A stretch of 8,100 bases of DNA from Planctomycetota bacterium (GTDB taxonomy: Bacteria > Planctomycetota > Planctomycetia > Isosphaerales > Isosphaeraceae). Under the pieces are notes generated by a model, which searched no databases, was not told the origin of the DNA, and saw nothing but the letters and a program-made list of their open reading frames with translations. Position 1 is the stretch's first letter. Each line of letters begins with the position of its first letter. Location: the NCBI GenBank assembly GCA_021777685.1, contig JAJYDH010000300.1, forward strand, positions 1 to 8,100, in the 5' to 3' direction. Position numbers and translations under genes: made by a program. Shown in pieces: positions 1 through 6,783 of this stretch.

Positions 1-52
1 GGACGGCTGTGCTAGCGTGATTCCTCTGAAAAGGCGGGTGGCATCCCACGCC

Positions 53-70
53 GGCCGGGTTCGCCCGGTC
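53..70 (+). other. Small hairpin with TTCG loop upstream of pilM
   Basis: CCGGG (55-59) and CCCGG (64-68) enclose a TTCG tetraloop, extended by a G-T and a G-C pair to seven pairs (53-59 with 64-70). No T-tract follows. It may mark the 3' end of a transcript entering from the left. No coding region is supportable in 1-162. Confidence 0.3.
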
Positions 71-112
71 TCTCCCCCGCCCTCGCATCTGGCCCCTTCG
101 GCTCGACCGGAC

Positions 113-143
113 GTCCGAACGGCCTTTCTGGGCCGTCCCGGAC
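113..143 (+). other. Hairpin in the pilM leader
   Basis: GTCCG (113-117) pairs with CGGAC (139-143), and ACGGCC (119-124) pairs with GGCCGT (131-136), leaving a small internal loop and a 6-nt terminal loop. No U-tract follows. The structure ends 5 nt before the AGGAG of pilM. It could be the end of an upstream transcript, a leader structure, or simply a by-product of high GC. Confidence 0.4.
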
Positions 144-148
144 CCCCC

Positions 149-153
149 AGGAG
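149..153 (+). promoter_or_regulatory. Ribosome binding site of pilM
   Basis: AGGAG with a 9-nt spacer to the ATG at 163. It supports the chosen start and sits just downstream of a potential hairpin (113-143). Confidence 0.7.
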
Positions 154-162
154 ATAGATCGC

Positions 163-2562
163 ATGGCGAAGATCCAGGCCGTCTGGGCGCTCGACATCGG
201 CCAGTCCGCCCTGAAGGCTCTGAAGCTCGGGCCGGGCGAGACGCCCGACCAGGTCGTGGCCGAGGCGTTCGACTTCGTCGAATACCCGAAGATCCTCAGC
301 CAGCCCGACGCCGACCCCGAGACGCTCGTCTCGGAGGCGCTGGGGACGTTCCTCGACCGCAACGACCTGAAGGGCTGCAAGGTCGCGATCGCCGTGCCCG
401 GCCAGGCCGGGCTGGTGAAGTTCATCAAGCTCCCGCCGGTCGAGAAGAAGCGCATCCCGGACATCGTCAAGTTCGAGGCCCGCCAGCAGATCCCCTTCGC
501 CCTGGAAGAGGTCGTCTGGGCCTACCAGCAGATCGGCGAGAAGGACAAGGGCGAGGCGGCCGAGGAGGACGAGTTCGCGTCGGTCGAGGTCGGCCTGTTC
601 GCCATGAAGCGCGACCAGATCAACCGGGCCATCGCGCCGTTCCGGACCGCCGGGATCGAGATCGACGTCGTCCAGATGGGGCCGATCGCCCTCTACAACT
701 ATATTACCTTCGACCAGCTCAAGGGATCGGACCTGAAGGGCTCGATCGTCCTGCTCGACATCGGGGCCGACAACACCGACCTGATCATCAGCGACGGCAC
801 CCGGATCTGGCAGCGGAACGTGCCGATCGGCGGCAACCACTTCACCCGGGCCTTGACCAAGGAGCTGAAGCTCACCTTCGCCAAGGCCGAGCACCTCAAG
901 CGGAACGCCACCAAGGCCCCCGACCCCAAGGCGGTCTTCACCGCGATGCGGGGGATCTTCAACGACTTCGCCAGCGAGGTCAACCGTTCGATCGGCTTCT
1001 ACTCGAGCGTGAACCGGCAGGCCAAGATCATCAAGGTCGTGGGCCTGGGCAACGGGTTCAAGCTCCCGGGCCTCCAGAAGTTCCTCCAGCAGAACCTCAA
1101 CGGCCTGGAGGTCGAGAAGCTCGAGGAGTTCACCAAGCTGGCCGGCGACGAGGTCAAGGGCGCCCCCCAGTTCGTCGAGAACCTCCCCTCGTTCGCCGTC
1201 TCCTACGGCCTGGCCTTGCAGGGCCTGGGCCGGAGCCAGCTCCGCACGAACCTCCTGCCGCCCGAGGTCGAGCAGGTCCGCATCCTCCGCCGGAAGAAGC
1301 CCTGGGCCCTGGCCGCCTCGGCCCTGCTGATGCTCGGCTTCTCGGCGCTCTTCCTGGGCGACTGGAAGTCGTACGCCGCGGTGGTCAACGAGCCGTTCAA
1401 GGAGGCCGTCGACCGGGCCAAGAGCGTCAGCAACAAGGGCTCCGGCTTCGCCAGCTCTTACAGCACGGCCAAGGGCGAGTTCGAGACCAAGCTCAAGGAG
1501 GGCAAGTCGCTGATCATCTCCGACGAGCAGCGGGCGACCTGGCCCAAGTTCCTCAAGGTGATCAACGAGCACCTGCCCGACCCGGCCGCCGAATACCATC
1601 TCGACCCGGCCATCCCCCGGAACATCCCCGAGCTGGACCGGCTCCGCATCCACGTTGACAAGATCAAGCCGGTCTACCGGGCCGACGTGGCCGCCGGCTG
1701 GTTCACCGCGCTCCCCGAGGCCGCCAAGTCGACGCTCCACCCGCTCGACCGGAAGGAGCCCCCCACGGGCGAAGGCTGGATCATCCAGCTCCTCTGCCAT
1801 CACTACAACCCCACGCCGACCGTCGAGGAACGCCGGCTGCCCGAGGCGCAGCGACGTTCGTTCGGCCCCTACAACTACATCATCCAGAAGGTCCTCCCCC
1901 GGTTCCAGGGGGCCGACCTCCGCGCCCTGGGCGTCCACCACGCCGCGCTGACCTGGAAGGTCTCCGACACGAGCTGGACCGCCGACAAGGGGGCGGCCGG
2001 CAACGGCGCCGGCTCCGTCGCGACCCTCCTCGATCGCGCGACCGCCCCCGTCGCCGCCGCCACCGGAGGCCCGGGAGGCCCGGGAGGCCCGCCCGGCATG
2101 GGCATGTCGCCCGGCATGGGCATGTCGCCCGGCATGGGCATGTCGCCCGGCATGAACATGGGCATGGGCCGGCCCGGCATGATGATGCCCGGCATGGGGA
2201 TGCCCGGCATGGGGATGGGGATGGGCGGCACGGCCGGCGCGGATGCCAAGAAGCTGGTGACGCAGACCCGGACCGACTTCCTGATCCAGTTCATCTGGCA
2301 GCCTCCCACGGCCGAGAAGCCCCCCAAGCCGACCGAGGAGATCCGCAAGGCCCTGGCCGAGGCCGAGAACGACCCCAAGAACCGCGACGTGATCGCCGCC
2401 TATGACCCGACCAAGCTCGAAAAGCAGCTCGAAGAGGAGTCGATCAAGGGCTCCGCGACGAAGGTCCAGGCCGAGGCGATGAAGTCGGGCGTCCCGACCG
2501 CGGGCCCGGGCGCCCCGGCGGTCGTCCCCAACCCGGGGACTGTCCCCGCCCCGGGCCGCTGA
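163..2562 (+). CDS. pilM: PilM-type actin-like ATPase fused to a PilN-like membrane/periplasmic region
   Basis: 799 aa. Residues 1-350 read as a PilM/actin-like ATPase: phosphate-1 motif ALDIGQSALKAL (9-20), the segment FIKLPPVEKKRIPDIVKFEA followed by RQQIPF, phosphate-2 motif LLDIGADNTDL (197-207) and adenosine-site motif VVGLGNGFKLPGL (292-304). PilM is a cytoplasmic protein that binds the N-terminal NLLP peptide of PilN in type IV pilus alignment complexes. This protein is far longer than ordinary PilM (about 350 aa). It continues with RTNLLPPEVE (361-370), a basic stretch, one membrane helix (about 380-399) and about 400 periplasmic residues. That spacing is like the start of PilN, so I infer a PilM-PilN fusion. 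The periplasmic part has strand-helix-strand segments (WIIQLLCHHYN, YNYIIQKVL, HHAALTWKV), a Met/Gly/Pro insert (635-689), then a further strand (DFLIQFIW). The ATG follows AGGAG by 9 nt. It is the first gene of a probable operon with the next two. PilM identity is strong; the fusion is an inference from motif and topology. Confidence 0.9.
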   Translation: MAKIQAVWALDIGQSALKALKLGPGETPDQVVAEAFDFVEYPKILSQPDADPETLVSEALGTFLDRNDLKGCKVAIAVPGQAGLVKFIKLPPVEKKRIPDIVKFEARQQIPFALEEVVWAYQQIGEKDKGEAAEEDEFASVEVGLFAMKRDQINRAIAPFRTAGIEIDVVQMGPIALYNYITFDQLKGSDLKGSIVLLDIGADNTDLIISDGTRIWQRNVPIGGNHFTRALTKELKLTFAKAEHLKRNATKAPDPKAVFTAMRGIFNDFASEVNRSIGFYSSVNRQAKIIKVVGLGNGFKLPGLQKFLQQNLNGLEVEKLEEFTKLAGDEVKGAPQFVENLPSFAVSYGLALQGLGRSQLRTNLLPPEVEQVRILRRKKPWALAASALLMLGFSALFLGDWKSYAAVVNEPFKEAVDRAKSVSNKGSGFASSYSTAKGEFETKLKEGKSLIISDEQRATWPKFLKVINEHLPDPAAEYHLDPAIPRNIPELDRLRIHVDKIKPVYRADVAAGWFTALPEAAKSTLHPLDRKEPPTGEGWIIQLLCHHYNPTPTVEERRLPEAQRRSFGPYNYIIQKVLPRFQGADLRALGVHHAALTWKVSDTSWTADKGAAGNGAGSVATLLDRATAPVAAATGGPGGPGGPPGMGMSPGMGMSPGMGMSPGMNMGMGRPGMMMPGMGMPGMGMGMGGTAGADAKKLVTQTRTDFLIQFIWQPPTAEKPPKPTEEIRKALAEAENDPKNRDVIAAYDPTKLEKQLEEESIKGSATKVQAEAMKSGVPTAGPGAPAVVPNPGTVPAPGR
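2092..2145 (+). repeat. Three exact 18-bp tandem repeats coding PGMGMS in pilM
   Basis: CCCGGCATGGGCATGTCG occurs three times without a mismatch (2092-2109, 2110-2127, 2128-2145), followed by degenerate PGM units to about 2229. The units are in frame, so copy-number change would alter only the length of the Met/Gly/Pro insert (residues 635-689). Confidence 0.95.
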
Positions 2563-2591
2563 GGCACTCGCCCGAGATCGCTCACACGTCA

Positions 2592-2620
2592 GCCGGGCGG
2601 GCGGACCAGGCCCGCCCGGC
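2592..2620 (+). terminator. GC hairpin in the spacer after pilM (terminator or attenuator candidate)
   Basis: GCCGGGCGGGC (2592-2602) pairs perfectly with GCCCGCCCGGC (2610-2620): 11 bp with a 7-nt loop. It lies 30 nt after the pilM stop and about 45 nt before the next start. There is no T-tract, so it may be an mRNA-stabilising or partially terminating structure within the operon rather than a full terminator. Confidence 0.4.
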
Positions 2621-2665
2621 ATCCCCCGAGACCTCGAATCACCCGCGTCAAAGGCGCCCTCGACC

Positions 2666-4390
2666 ATGGATCAACTCAAGGACTTCCTGAGACAGTGCGT
2701 CAAGTATCGGTTCTGGATCGCCTTCGGCGTCTCGCTCCTGCTCCCCATGATCGGCTATTTCGTGGGGGTCGGGCCGATCGTCGAGGCGACGAACAAGCGC
2801 GAGGGCGAGATCAAGGCCGCCAAGGGTGACATCGGCAAATACACCTCGCCCGGGATCGTCAACGGGCAATATCAGCCGATCGTGGCCGCCAAGAAGGAGG
2901 CGCTGACCAAGGACGTCGACGCGACCTGGCGGAAGCTCTTCACCCTCCAGGAGCCGCTCCTGAAGTGGCCCGAGGTCGTCGAGGAGCGGTTCCGCAAGTG
3001 GGGCCGGAAGTACCCCTCGGACGTCGACCGCCTGAAGGTGTCGGCGACGATCGTCGACTACACCATCGCCTATCCCGGCTTCATCACCCGCGTCTACAAG
3101 ACCTTCAAGCCGTTCAACTTCGAGGACGGCACCGGGATCGTGGTCGCCCCCGACGAGGCCGCGCTCATCAAGCCGGACCCGACCTTCCTGCCCGACACCC
3201 CTCCCGATTTCAGCAAGGTCCGAGCCGAGCAGGAGCGGCTTTGGGTCGTCACGGCGCTGCTCGACGTGATCGCCAAGGTCAACGACGGCGCGGGCGCAAA
3301 GGACTGGGACGGCGCGATCATCAAGCAGATCAACGAGCTGGTGGTCGGGTCCCCGATCGCCCAGGATCAGAAGTCGCTCGCCAAGGGGGAGACCCTCGCC
3401 CCCGCCGACCCTCTCCTCCCCGAAGGCGCCGCCGCGCCGCCGCCCCCCCCGACGACCCCGGCCCCCGGCGGCCCCGAGACGGCCGGGATGCCGGCCATGG
3501 GCGCGGGCGCCACCAAGTCGGAGGGGGTGTACTATCTCAAGACCGAAGGCCAGCTCCAGTACAAGATCCTCCCGGTCATGATGAAAGTGCTGGTCGACCA
3601 GGCCAAGCTCCCGGACTTCCTCGTCGGCCTGGAGAATTCCCCCATGACGATCCAGGTCATGGAACCCGAGATCTCCAAGCCGCTGGTGGCCGTCGTCAAG
3701 CCCGTCAAGTATGCCGACAAGAGCACCTTCGGCATGGGTGGGATGGGCGGCATGGGCGGGGGCGAATACGGCATGACGATGCCGAACATGTACAACCCCA
3801 TGATGATGAATCGCAACAACTCGGCCGGGCCCAACATGTCGTCGCGGGGGATGGACGTGTCGTCGTACATGATGGGCGGCTCGGGCAAGGCCGCCGCCGC
3901 CCCCAAGAAGGGCACCGACATCCGGGGCGTCAACAAGGCCGAAGAGCGGAAGGCCAACATCGCCAAGGATGCGGCCAAGCCCAAGGCCGAGCCCAAGGCG
4001 AAGCTCGACCAGTACTACAATGTCATCGAGGTGACGGTCTACGGCCAGGCCCGCTTCTACCTCGCCCCCCCGCCCCCGCCCGAGGTCCCGCCCTCGGTCG
4101 CCACGACCCCGGCCGTCCCCGAGCCCGCCCCGAAGCCCGAGGATGCCGCCAAGAAGGACGAGCCTGCCAAGGCCGAGGACGCCGCCAAGAAGGACGAGCC
4201 TGCCAAGGCCGAGGACGCCGCCAAGAAGGACGAGGCCCCCAAGGCGGAATCGCCCAAGGCCGAGGCTCCCAAGGCGGATGTGCCCGCGCCCGAAGCTCCC
4301 AAGGGCGATGCTCCCAAGGCCGATGCCCCGAAGCCCGACGCCCCCAAGGCGGACGCCCCCAAGGCGGACGCCCCGACCCCGAAATCGTGA
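2666..4390 (+). CDS. PilO-like single-pass inner-membrane protein with Lys/Ala/Pro repeat tail
   Basis: 574 aa. A short basic cytoplasmic N-terminus (1-16) precedes one membrane helix (about 17-36) and a charged, probably helical stretch (37-60), so the bulk is periplasmic. A helical block follows (EQERLWVVTALLDVIAKVND, 188-207). A Pro-rich linker (about 255-275) leads to a strand-helix-strand region (YYLKTEGQLQYKILPVMMKV, from 289), an insert rich in Met, Gly and Asn (356-407), and a closing strand (VIEVTVYGQARFYL, 453-466). The tail (about 468-574) is Pro-rich, then Lys/Ala/Asp/Pro repeats. Topology, domain order and position after the PilM/PilN-like gene fit PilO, which dimerises with PilN in the periplasm, but I recognise no diagnostic PilO motif. 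No convincing Shine-Dalgarno precedes the ATG (only AAAGG 11 nt upstream). The gene shares its frame and strand with the next two. The protein could also be a lineage-specific envelope protein of unknown role. Confidence 0.85.
   Translation: MDQLKDFLRQCVKYRFWIAFGVSLLLPMIGYFVGVGPIVEATNKREGEIKAAKGDIGKYTSPGIVNGQYQPIVAAKKEALTKDVDATWRKLFTLQEPLLKWPEVVEERFRKWGRKYPSDVDRLKVSATIVDYTIAYPGFITRVYKTFKPFNFEDGTGIVVAPDEAALIKPDPTFLPDTPPDFSKVRAEQERLWVVTALLDVIAKVNDGAGAKDWDGAIIKQINELVVGSPIAQDQKSLAKGETLAPADPLLPEGAAAPPPPPTTPAPGGPETAGMPAMGAGATKSEGVYYLKTEGQLQYKILPVMMKVLVDQAKLPDFLVGLENSPMTIQVMEPEISKPLVAVVKPVKYADKSTFGMGGMGGMGGGEYGMTMPNMYNPMMMNRNNSAGPNMSSRGMDVSSYMMGGSGKAAAAPKKGTDIRGVNKAEERKANIAKDAAKPKAEPKAKLDQYYNVIEVTVYGQARFYLAPPPPPEVPPSVATTPAVPEPAPKPEDAAKKDEPAKAEDAAKKDEPAKAEDAAKKDEAPKAESPKAEAPKADVPAPEAPKGDAPKADAPKPDAPKADAPKADAPTPKS
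4139..4246 (+). repeat. Three 36-bp tandem repeats coding EDAAKKDEPAKA
   Basis: Units at 4139-4174, 4175-4210 and 4211-4246. The first two differ at one base (GAT versus GAC) and the third diverges only near its end. They encode a 12-residue unit of Lys, Ala, Asp, Glu and Pro in the C-terminal tail of the PilO-like protein. The array is in frame, so expansion or contraction would leave the gene intact. Confidence 0.92.
4247..4378 (+). repeat. Degenerate 12-15-bp repeats coding A-P-K-A-(D/E) units
   Basis: Following the 36-bp array, the tail continues as imperfect units such as APKAE, APKAD, APKGD and APKPD up to the stop codon. CCCAAGGC(C/G)GA recurs many times. The result is a long disordered, alternately charged, proline-spaced tail. 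Confidence 0.8.
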
Positions 4391-4456
4391 CCATTCCAGA
4401 GCGTTGAGAGAGACCCGGGGGCGGGCTCGGTGCCCGTCTCCGCCCGCGGATTCGTT

Positions 4457-4464
4457 GGGAGGGG
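4457..4464 (+). promoter_or_regulatory. Ribosome binding site deciding the start at 4475
   Basis: GGGAGGGG ends 10 nt before ATG 4475. The alternative in-frame GTG at 4430 has no comparable site and would add 15 residues before the basic N-terminus and membrane helix. The ATG is preferred. Confidence 0.55.
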
Positions 4465-4474
4465 TGCATCCACC

Positions 4475-6418
4475 ATGGCTAACGCGTCGGCCGACAAGCT
4501 CAAGAATTTCGGGATACGCCACGGCGAGAAGGTCGTTGTCGGCCTGACGGCCGCCCTCTTCGTGGTCTTCGCCGCGCTCTCGTTCGTCAAGCCGACGATC
4601 GACATCAAGCCCGACGAACTCAAGACCGCCGCCGACAACGCGGACAAGAACCTCAGCCGCAAGCAGGACACCAAGGACATCCTGGAGAAGCTGGAGAAGG
4701 ATGGCCTGAAGGACCCCGAGTTCGAGAAGGTCGTCGAGAACCAGATCGCCAACGCCCTGAAGCCGGGCGACTACCGCGCGAAGCTCGAATGGGTGACGCC
4801 CGAGCCGGGCGCCGGCCTGATCCGCGACCAGCCCGAGGTGATCGCCCCGACCGAGCTGGCCGCCTTCCCGGGGCGCGGCGGCATCCTGATGTATGCCCTC
4901 GACAACAAGGGCGAGCGGATCATCGACGCCGGCGACGACAAGGAGAAGAAGAAGCCGCCCCGCCGCAAGCGGGCCCCCCAGTCGTCCATGCCCTCTTACG
5001 GGCCGCCGGCGGGGATGGCCGGCCCGCCGCCCAAGGAAGACAATAGCCCCGAGGCCAAGCAGCGCAAGGCCCTCGAAGAGAAGCAGCGCAAGGAAGCCTT
5101 CGTCGGTAAGGTCGACCCCGCCAAGGACAAGGAGAAGGATCAGCCCGAGGCGGCCCCGCCCCAGGGACCCTGGAAGGAGGAGACCCACGGCAAGCGCTGG
5201 ATCGTCATCACGGGCGTGATCGACAATGCCCAGATGATCAAGAACTGGCAGCTCGCCCTGAAGAACCCCGCCATCGCCTACCCGAACTACAAGCGGCTCG
5301 ACGTCGAGCGGCGGACCCGGCAATCCGACGGCACCTGGTCCGACTGGGAGGCGATCGATCAGAACAAGAATTACGAGGTGCTCGACAATATCCCCGAGAT
5401 TGACACCGAGTACGTCCCCGAGCCCCAACGCCCCGCCGCGCTCGTCGACCCCCTGCCCTACCTCCGCGCGGGTTACTGGAGCGGCGTGCACGTCGCCCGG
5501 CTGGTCCCGCCCGAAGTGCTTAACGCGCCCGCCCCGAGCACGGCGGCTCCCGGGGCGTCGGGGATGCCCGGCGCGGGGATGGCCGAGATGGGGCGGATGA
5601 GCGGCGCCCCTCCCCAGGGCTCCATGCCCATGCCGGGCAGTGAGATGGGACGGGGCATGAGCATGCCCGGGATGGGATCGACCGGGATGAGCGGAGCCTC
5701 CGGCGAGGCCGAGGAGATGAATTTCACGAAGCTCGACGCGCCGGAGCTGATGATCCGGTCGCTCGACTTCACCGTCGAGCCCAACACGACCTATCAGTTC
5801 CACGTCCGGATCGTGGTCGTCAACCCGAACAAGGACCACACCGACGTCAACCCCGGTGTCGATGTCGAGAGCAAGGAGCTCCTCGGCCCCTGGAGCGAGG
5901 AGACCGACCCCGTCATGATCCCGGCCGACGTCTCGACCTACGCCCAGGCCCCCGAGCCCACCACCCGCCGCGACGACTTGGTCGCCTTCCAGGTCATCAA
6001 GTGGGATCCCTCGACCGGCCAGACCGTGGTCAAGAACGACATCGCCGGCCCCGGCGAGCTGATCGGCGAGACCGGCTCGGTCCAGATGCCCTCCGCCGAC
6101 GGCGGCGGCGCCAAGCCGACCCAGATCGACTTCAACAGCCACGCCGTGGTCCTCGACACCTACGGCGGCCGGCAGAGGATTCCCGATATCGGCGTCGAGC
6201 GGAATCCCTTCGAGGTCCCGGCCGTGGCGATGGTCGTCGAGCCCGACGGGTCGGTCGTGATCCGGAGCCAGGCCCGCGATAAGGCCGACGAGGTCCGCAA
6301 GGACATGGACGCCAACTATCATCAGGCCCTCAAGGACTCGGCCGAGGAGCGCAAGCCCGGCGGCGGCTCCTCGATGCCGGGCCCCGGCGGCAAGAAGAAG
6401 AAGAAGAAGAAACGTTGA
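4475..6418 (+). CDS. Single-pass envelope protein at the PilP position, with Fn3-like strands and poly-Lys tail
   Basis: 647 aa from the ATG. GGGAGGGG lies 10 nt upstream, so I prefer this start to an in-frame GTG at 4430. The N-terminus is basic, with one membrane helix (about 20-38) and no lipobox, so the rest should be periplasmic. A charged helical region (about 45-90) is followed by a very basic Pro-rich linker (KEKKKPPRRKRAP, 156-168). Next come strand segments KRWIVITGVIDN (240-251) and YKRLDVERRTRQSDGTWSDW (272-291), a Met/Gly/Pro/Ser insert (363-405), then TYQFHVRIVVVNPN (439-452) and ELLGPWSEE (468-476). The last two resemble the final strands of a fibronectin type III domain, though this is by eye. 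A C-terminal domain (about 552-625; AVVLDTYGGR, VVEPDGSVVIRS) precedes the tail of seven Lys and one Arg. Gene order would place PilP here. PilP is usually a lipoprotein, and this is not, so a PilP role is only positional. The family is not named. Confidence 0.85.
   Translation: MANASADKLKNFGIRHGEKVVVGLTAALFVVFAALSFVKPTIDIKPDELKTAADNADKNLSRKQDTKDILEKLEKDGLKDPEFEKVVENQIANALKPGDYRAKLEWVTPEPGAGLIRDQPEVIAPTELAAFPGRGGILMYALDNKGERIIDAGDDKEKKKPPRRKRAPQSSMPSYGPPAGMAGPPPKEDNSPEAKQRKALEEKQRKEAFVGKVDPAKDKEKDQPEAAPPQGPWKEETHGKRWIVITGVIDNAQMIKNWQLALKNPAIAYPNYKRLDVERRTRQSDGTWSDWEAIDQNKNYEVLDNIPEIDTEYVPEPQRPAALVDPLPYLRAGYWSGVHVARLVPPEVLNAPAPSTAAPGASGMPGAGMAEMGRMSGAPPQGSMPMPGSEMGRGMSMPGMGSTGMSGASGEAEEMNFTKLDAPELMIRSLDFTVEPNTTYQFHVRIVVVNPNKDHTDVNPGVDVESKELLGPWSEETDPVMIPADVSTYAQAPEPTTRRDDLVAFQVIKWDPSTGQTVVKNDIAGPGELIGETGSVQMPSADGGGAKPTQIDFNSHAVVLDTYGGRQRIPDIGVERNPFEVPAVAMVVEPDGSVVIRSQARDKADEVRKDMDANYHQALKDSAEERKPGGGSSMPGPGGKKKKKKKR
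6392..6412 (+). repeat. AAG microsatellite coding the poly-lysine C-terminus
   Basis: Six AAG codons and one AAA (residues 640-646), followed by CGT and the TGA stop. The triplet tract stays in frame if it changes length. It gives the third protein a strongly basic end. Confidence 0.9.
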
Positions 6419-6448
6419 CCCCGGCCAGGACGATCGATCCGTCCGAAT

Positions 6449-6481
6449 GACGGCCCCCGGCGGACCTCGCCGGGGGCCGTC
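6449..6481 (+). terminator. Strong hairpin after the third gene, probable transcription terminator
   Basis: GACGGCCCCCGGCG (6449-6462) pairs perfectly with CGCCGGGGGCCGTC (6468-6481): 14 bp with a 5-nt loop (GACCT). It begins 31 nt after the stop codon. No T-tract follows, so it is not a classical intrinsic terminator. Its position and stability still favour a 3' end or RNA-protecting structure closing the three-gene transcript. Confidence 0.6.
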
Positions 6482-6540
6482 TCCGCGCGCCGGAGGGTTG
6501 AAGGGGCCATCCGGTCCGGCCGGAATCCCGAAAAACCCCC

Positions 6541-6569
6541 TTGACCGGATTTTCGCCGCGATGTAAGAC
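6541..6569 (+). promoter_or_regulatory. Candidate sigma70-type promoter for the secretin-like gene
   Basis: TTGACC (6541-6546; five of six with the -35 consensus) and TAAGAC (6564-6569; three of six with the -10 consensus) are separated by exactly 17 nt. An A-rich stretch (GAAAAA) lies just upstream of the -35. The site falls between the strong hairpin and the next gene and would give a leader of about 210 nt. Confidence 0.4.
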
Positions 6570-6773
6570 ACCGCCTCGTCTTCTCCCCGTTCTCGATCGC
6601 CCTCCCCTCGACACACACCTCGACCCATCGGGCCGATCCCTGAGCACCGGGGAAGCCGCCGCGCCCTGTCCGGGGGCCGGCACGTCCGAAGCACCGGATT
6701 CACGTCTCCCGCCCCGGGGTTTTCGCAAGAAAGGCCGTCGCCAGGGAAGTCGGCGGTCATGCCCGGAAGCGGC

Positions 6774-6783
6774 GAAAGGAGGT
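6774..6783 (+). promoter_or_regulatory. Near-perfect Shine-Dalgarno for a TTG start
   Basis: GAAAGGAGGT is complementary over ten bases to the usual 16S rRNA 3' end and lies 4 nt before TTG 6788. No in-frame ATG occurs nearby, and the signal-peptide-like sequence starts right at the TTG. This makes the TTG the credible start. Confidence 0.75.

Noticed and set aside
1..30. Possible C-terminal end of an upstream gene (stops at 13-15 and 18-20)
   Set aside because: Only four or five codons would be visible, which is not enough to support a gene.
1875..2378. 167-codon - strand frame across the Met-rich part of pilM
   Set aside because: It mirrors the PGM repeats and has no ribosome site or recognisable domain.
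2965..4407. 480-codon + strand frame inside gene 2
   Set aside because: It is an Arg/Gly/Pro-rich shadow frame of a GC-rich gene. The other frame has a start, a membrane helix and structured segments.
4410..4440. Hairpin in the spacer between genes 2 and 3
   Set aside because: GAGA/TCTC and CGGGC/GCCCG can pair, but only with an 8-nt one-sided bulge. This is too weak to call in GC-rich DNA.
4430..4474. GTG 4430 as the start of gene 3
   Set aside because: No ribosome site precedes it. ATG 4475 has GGGAGGGG at good spacing and gives a typical basic N-terminus before the membrane helix.
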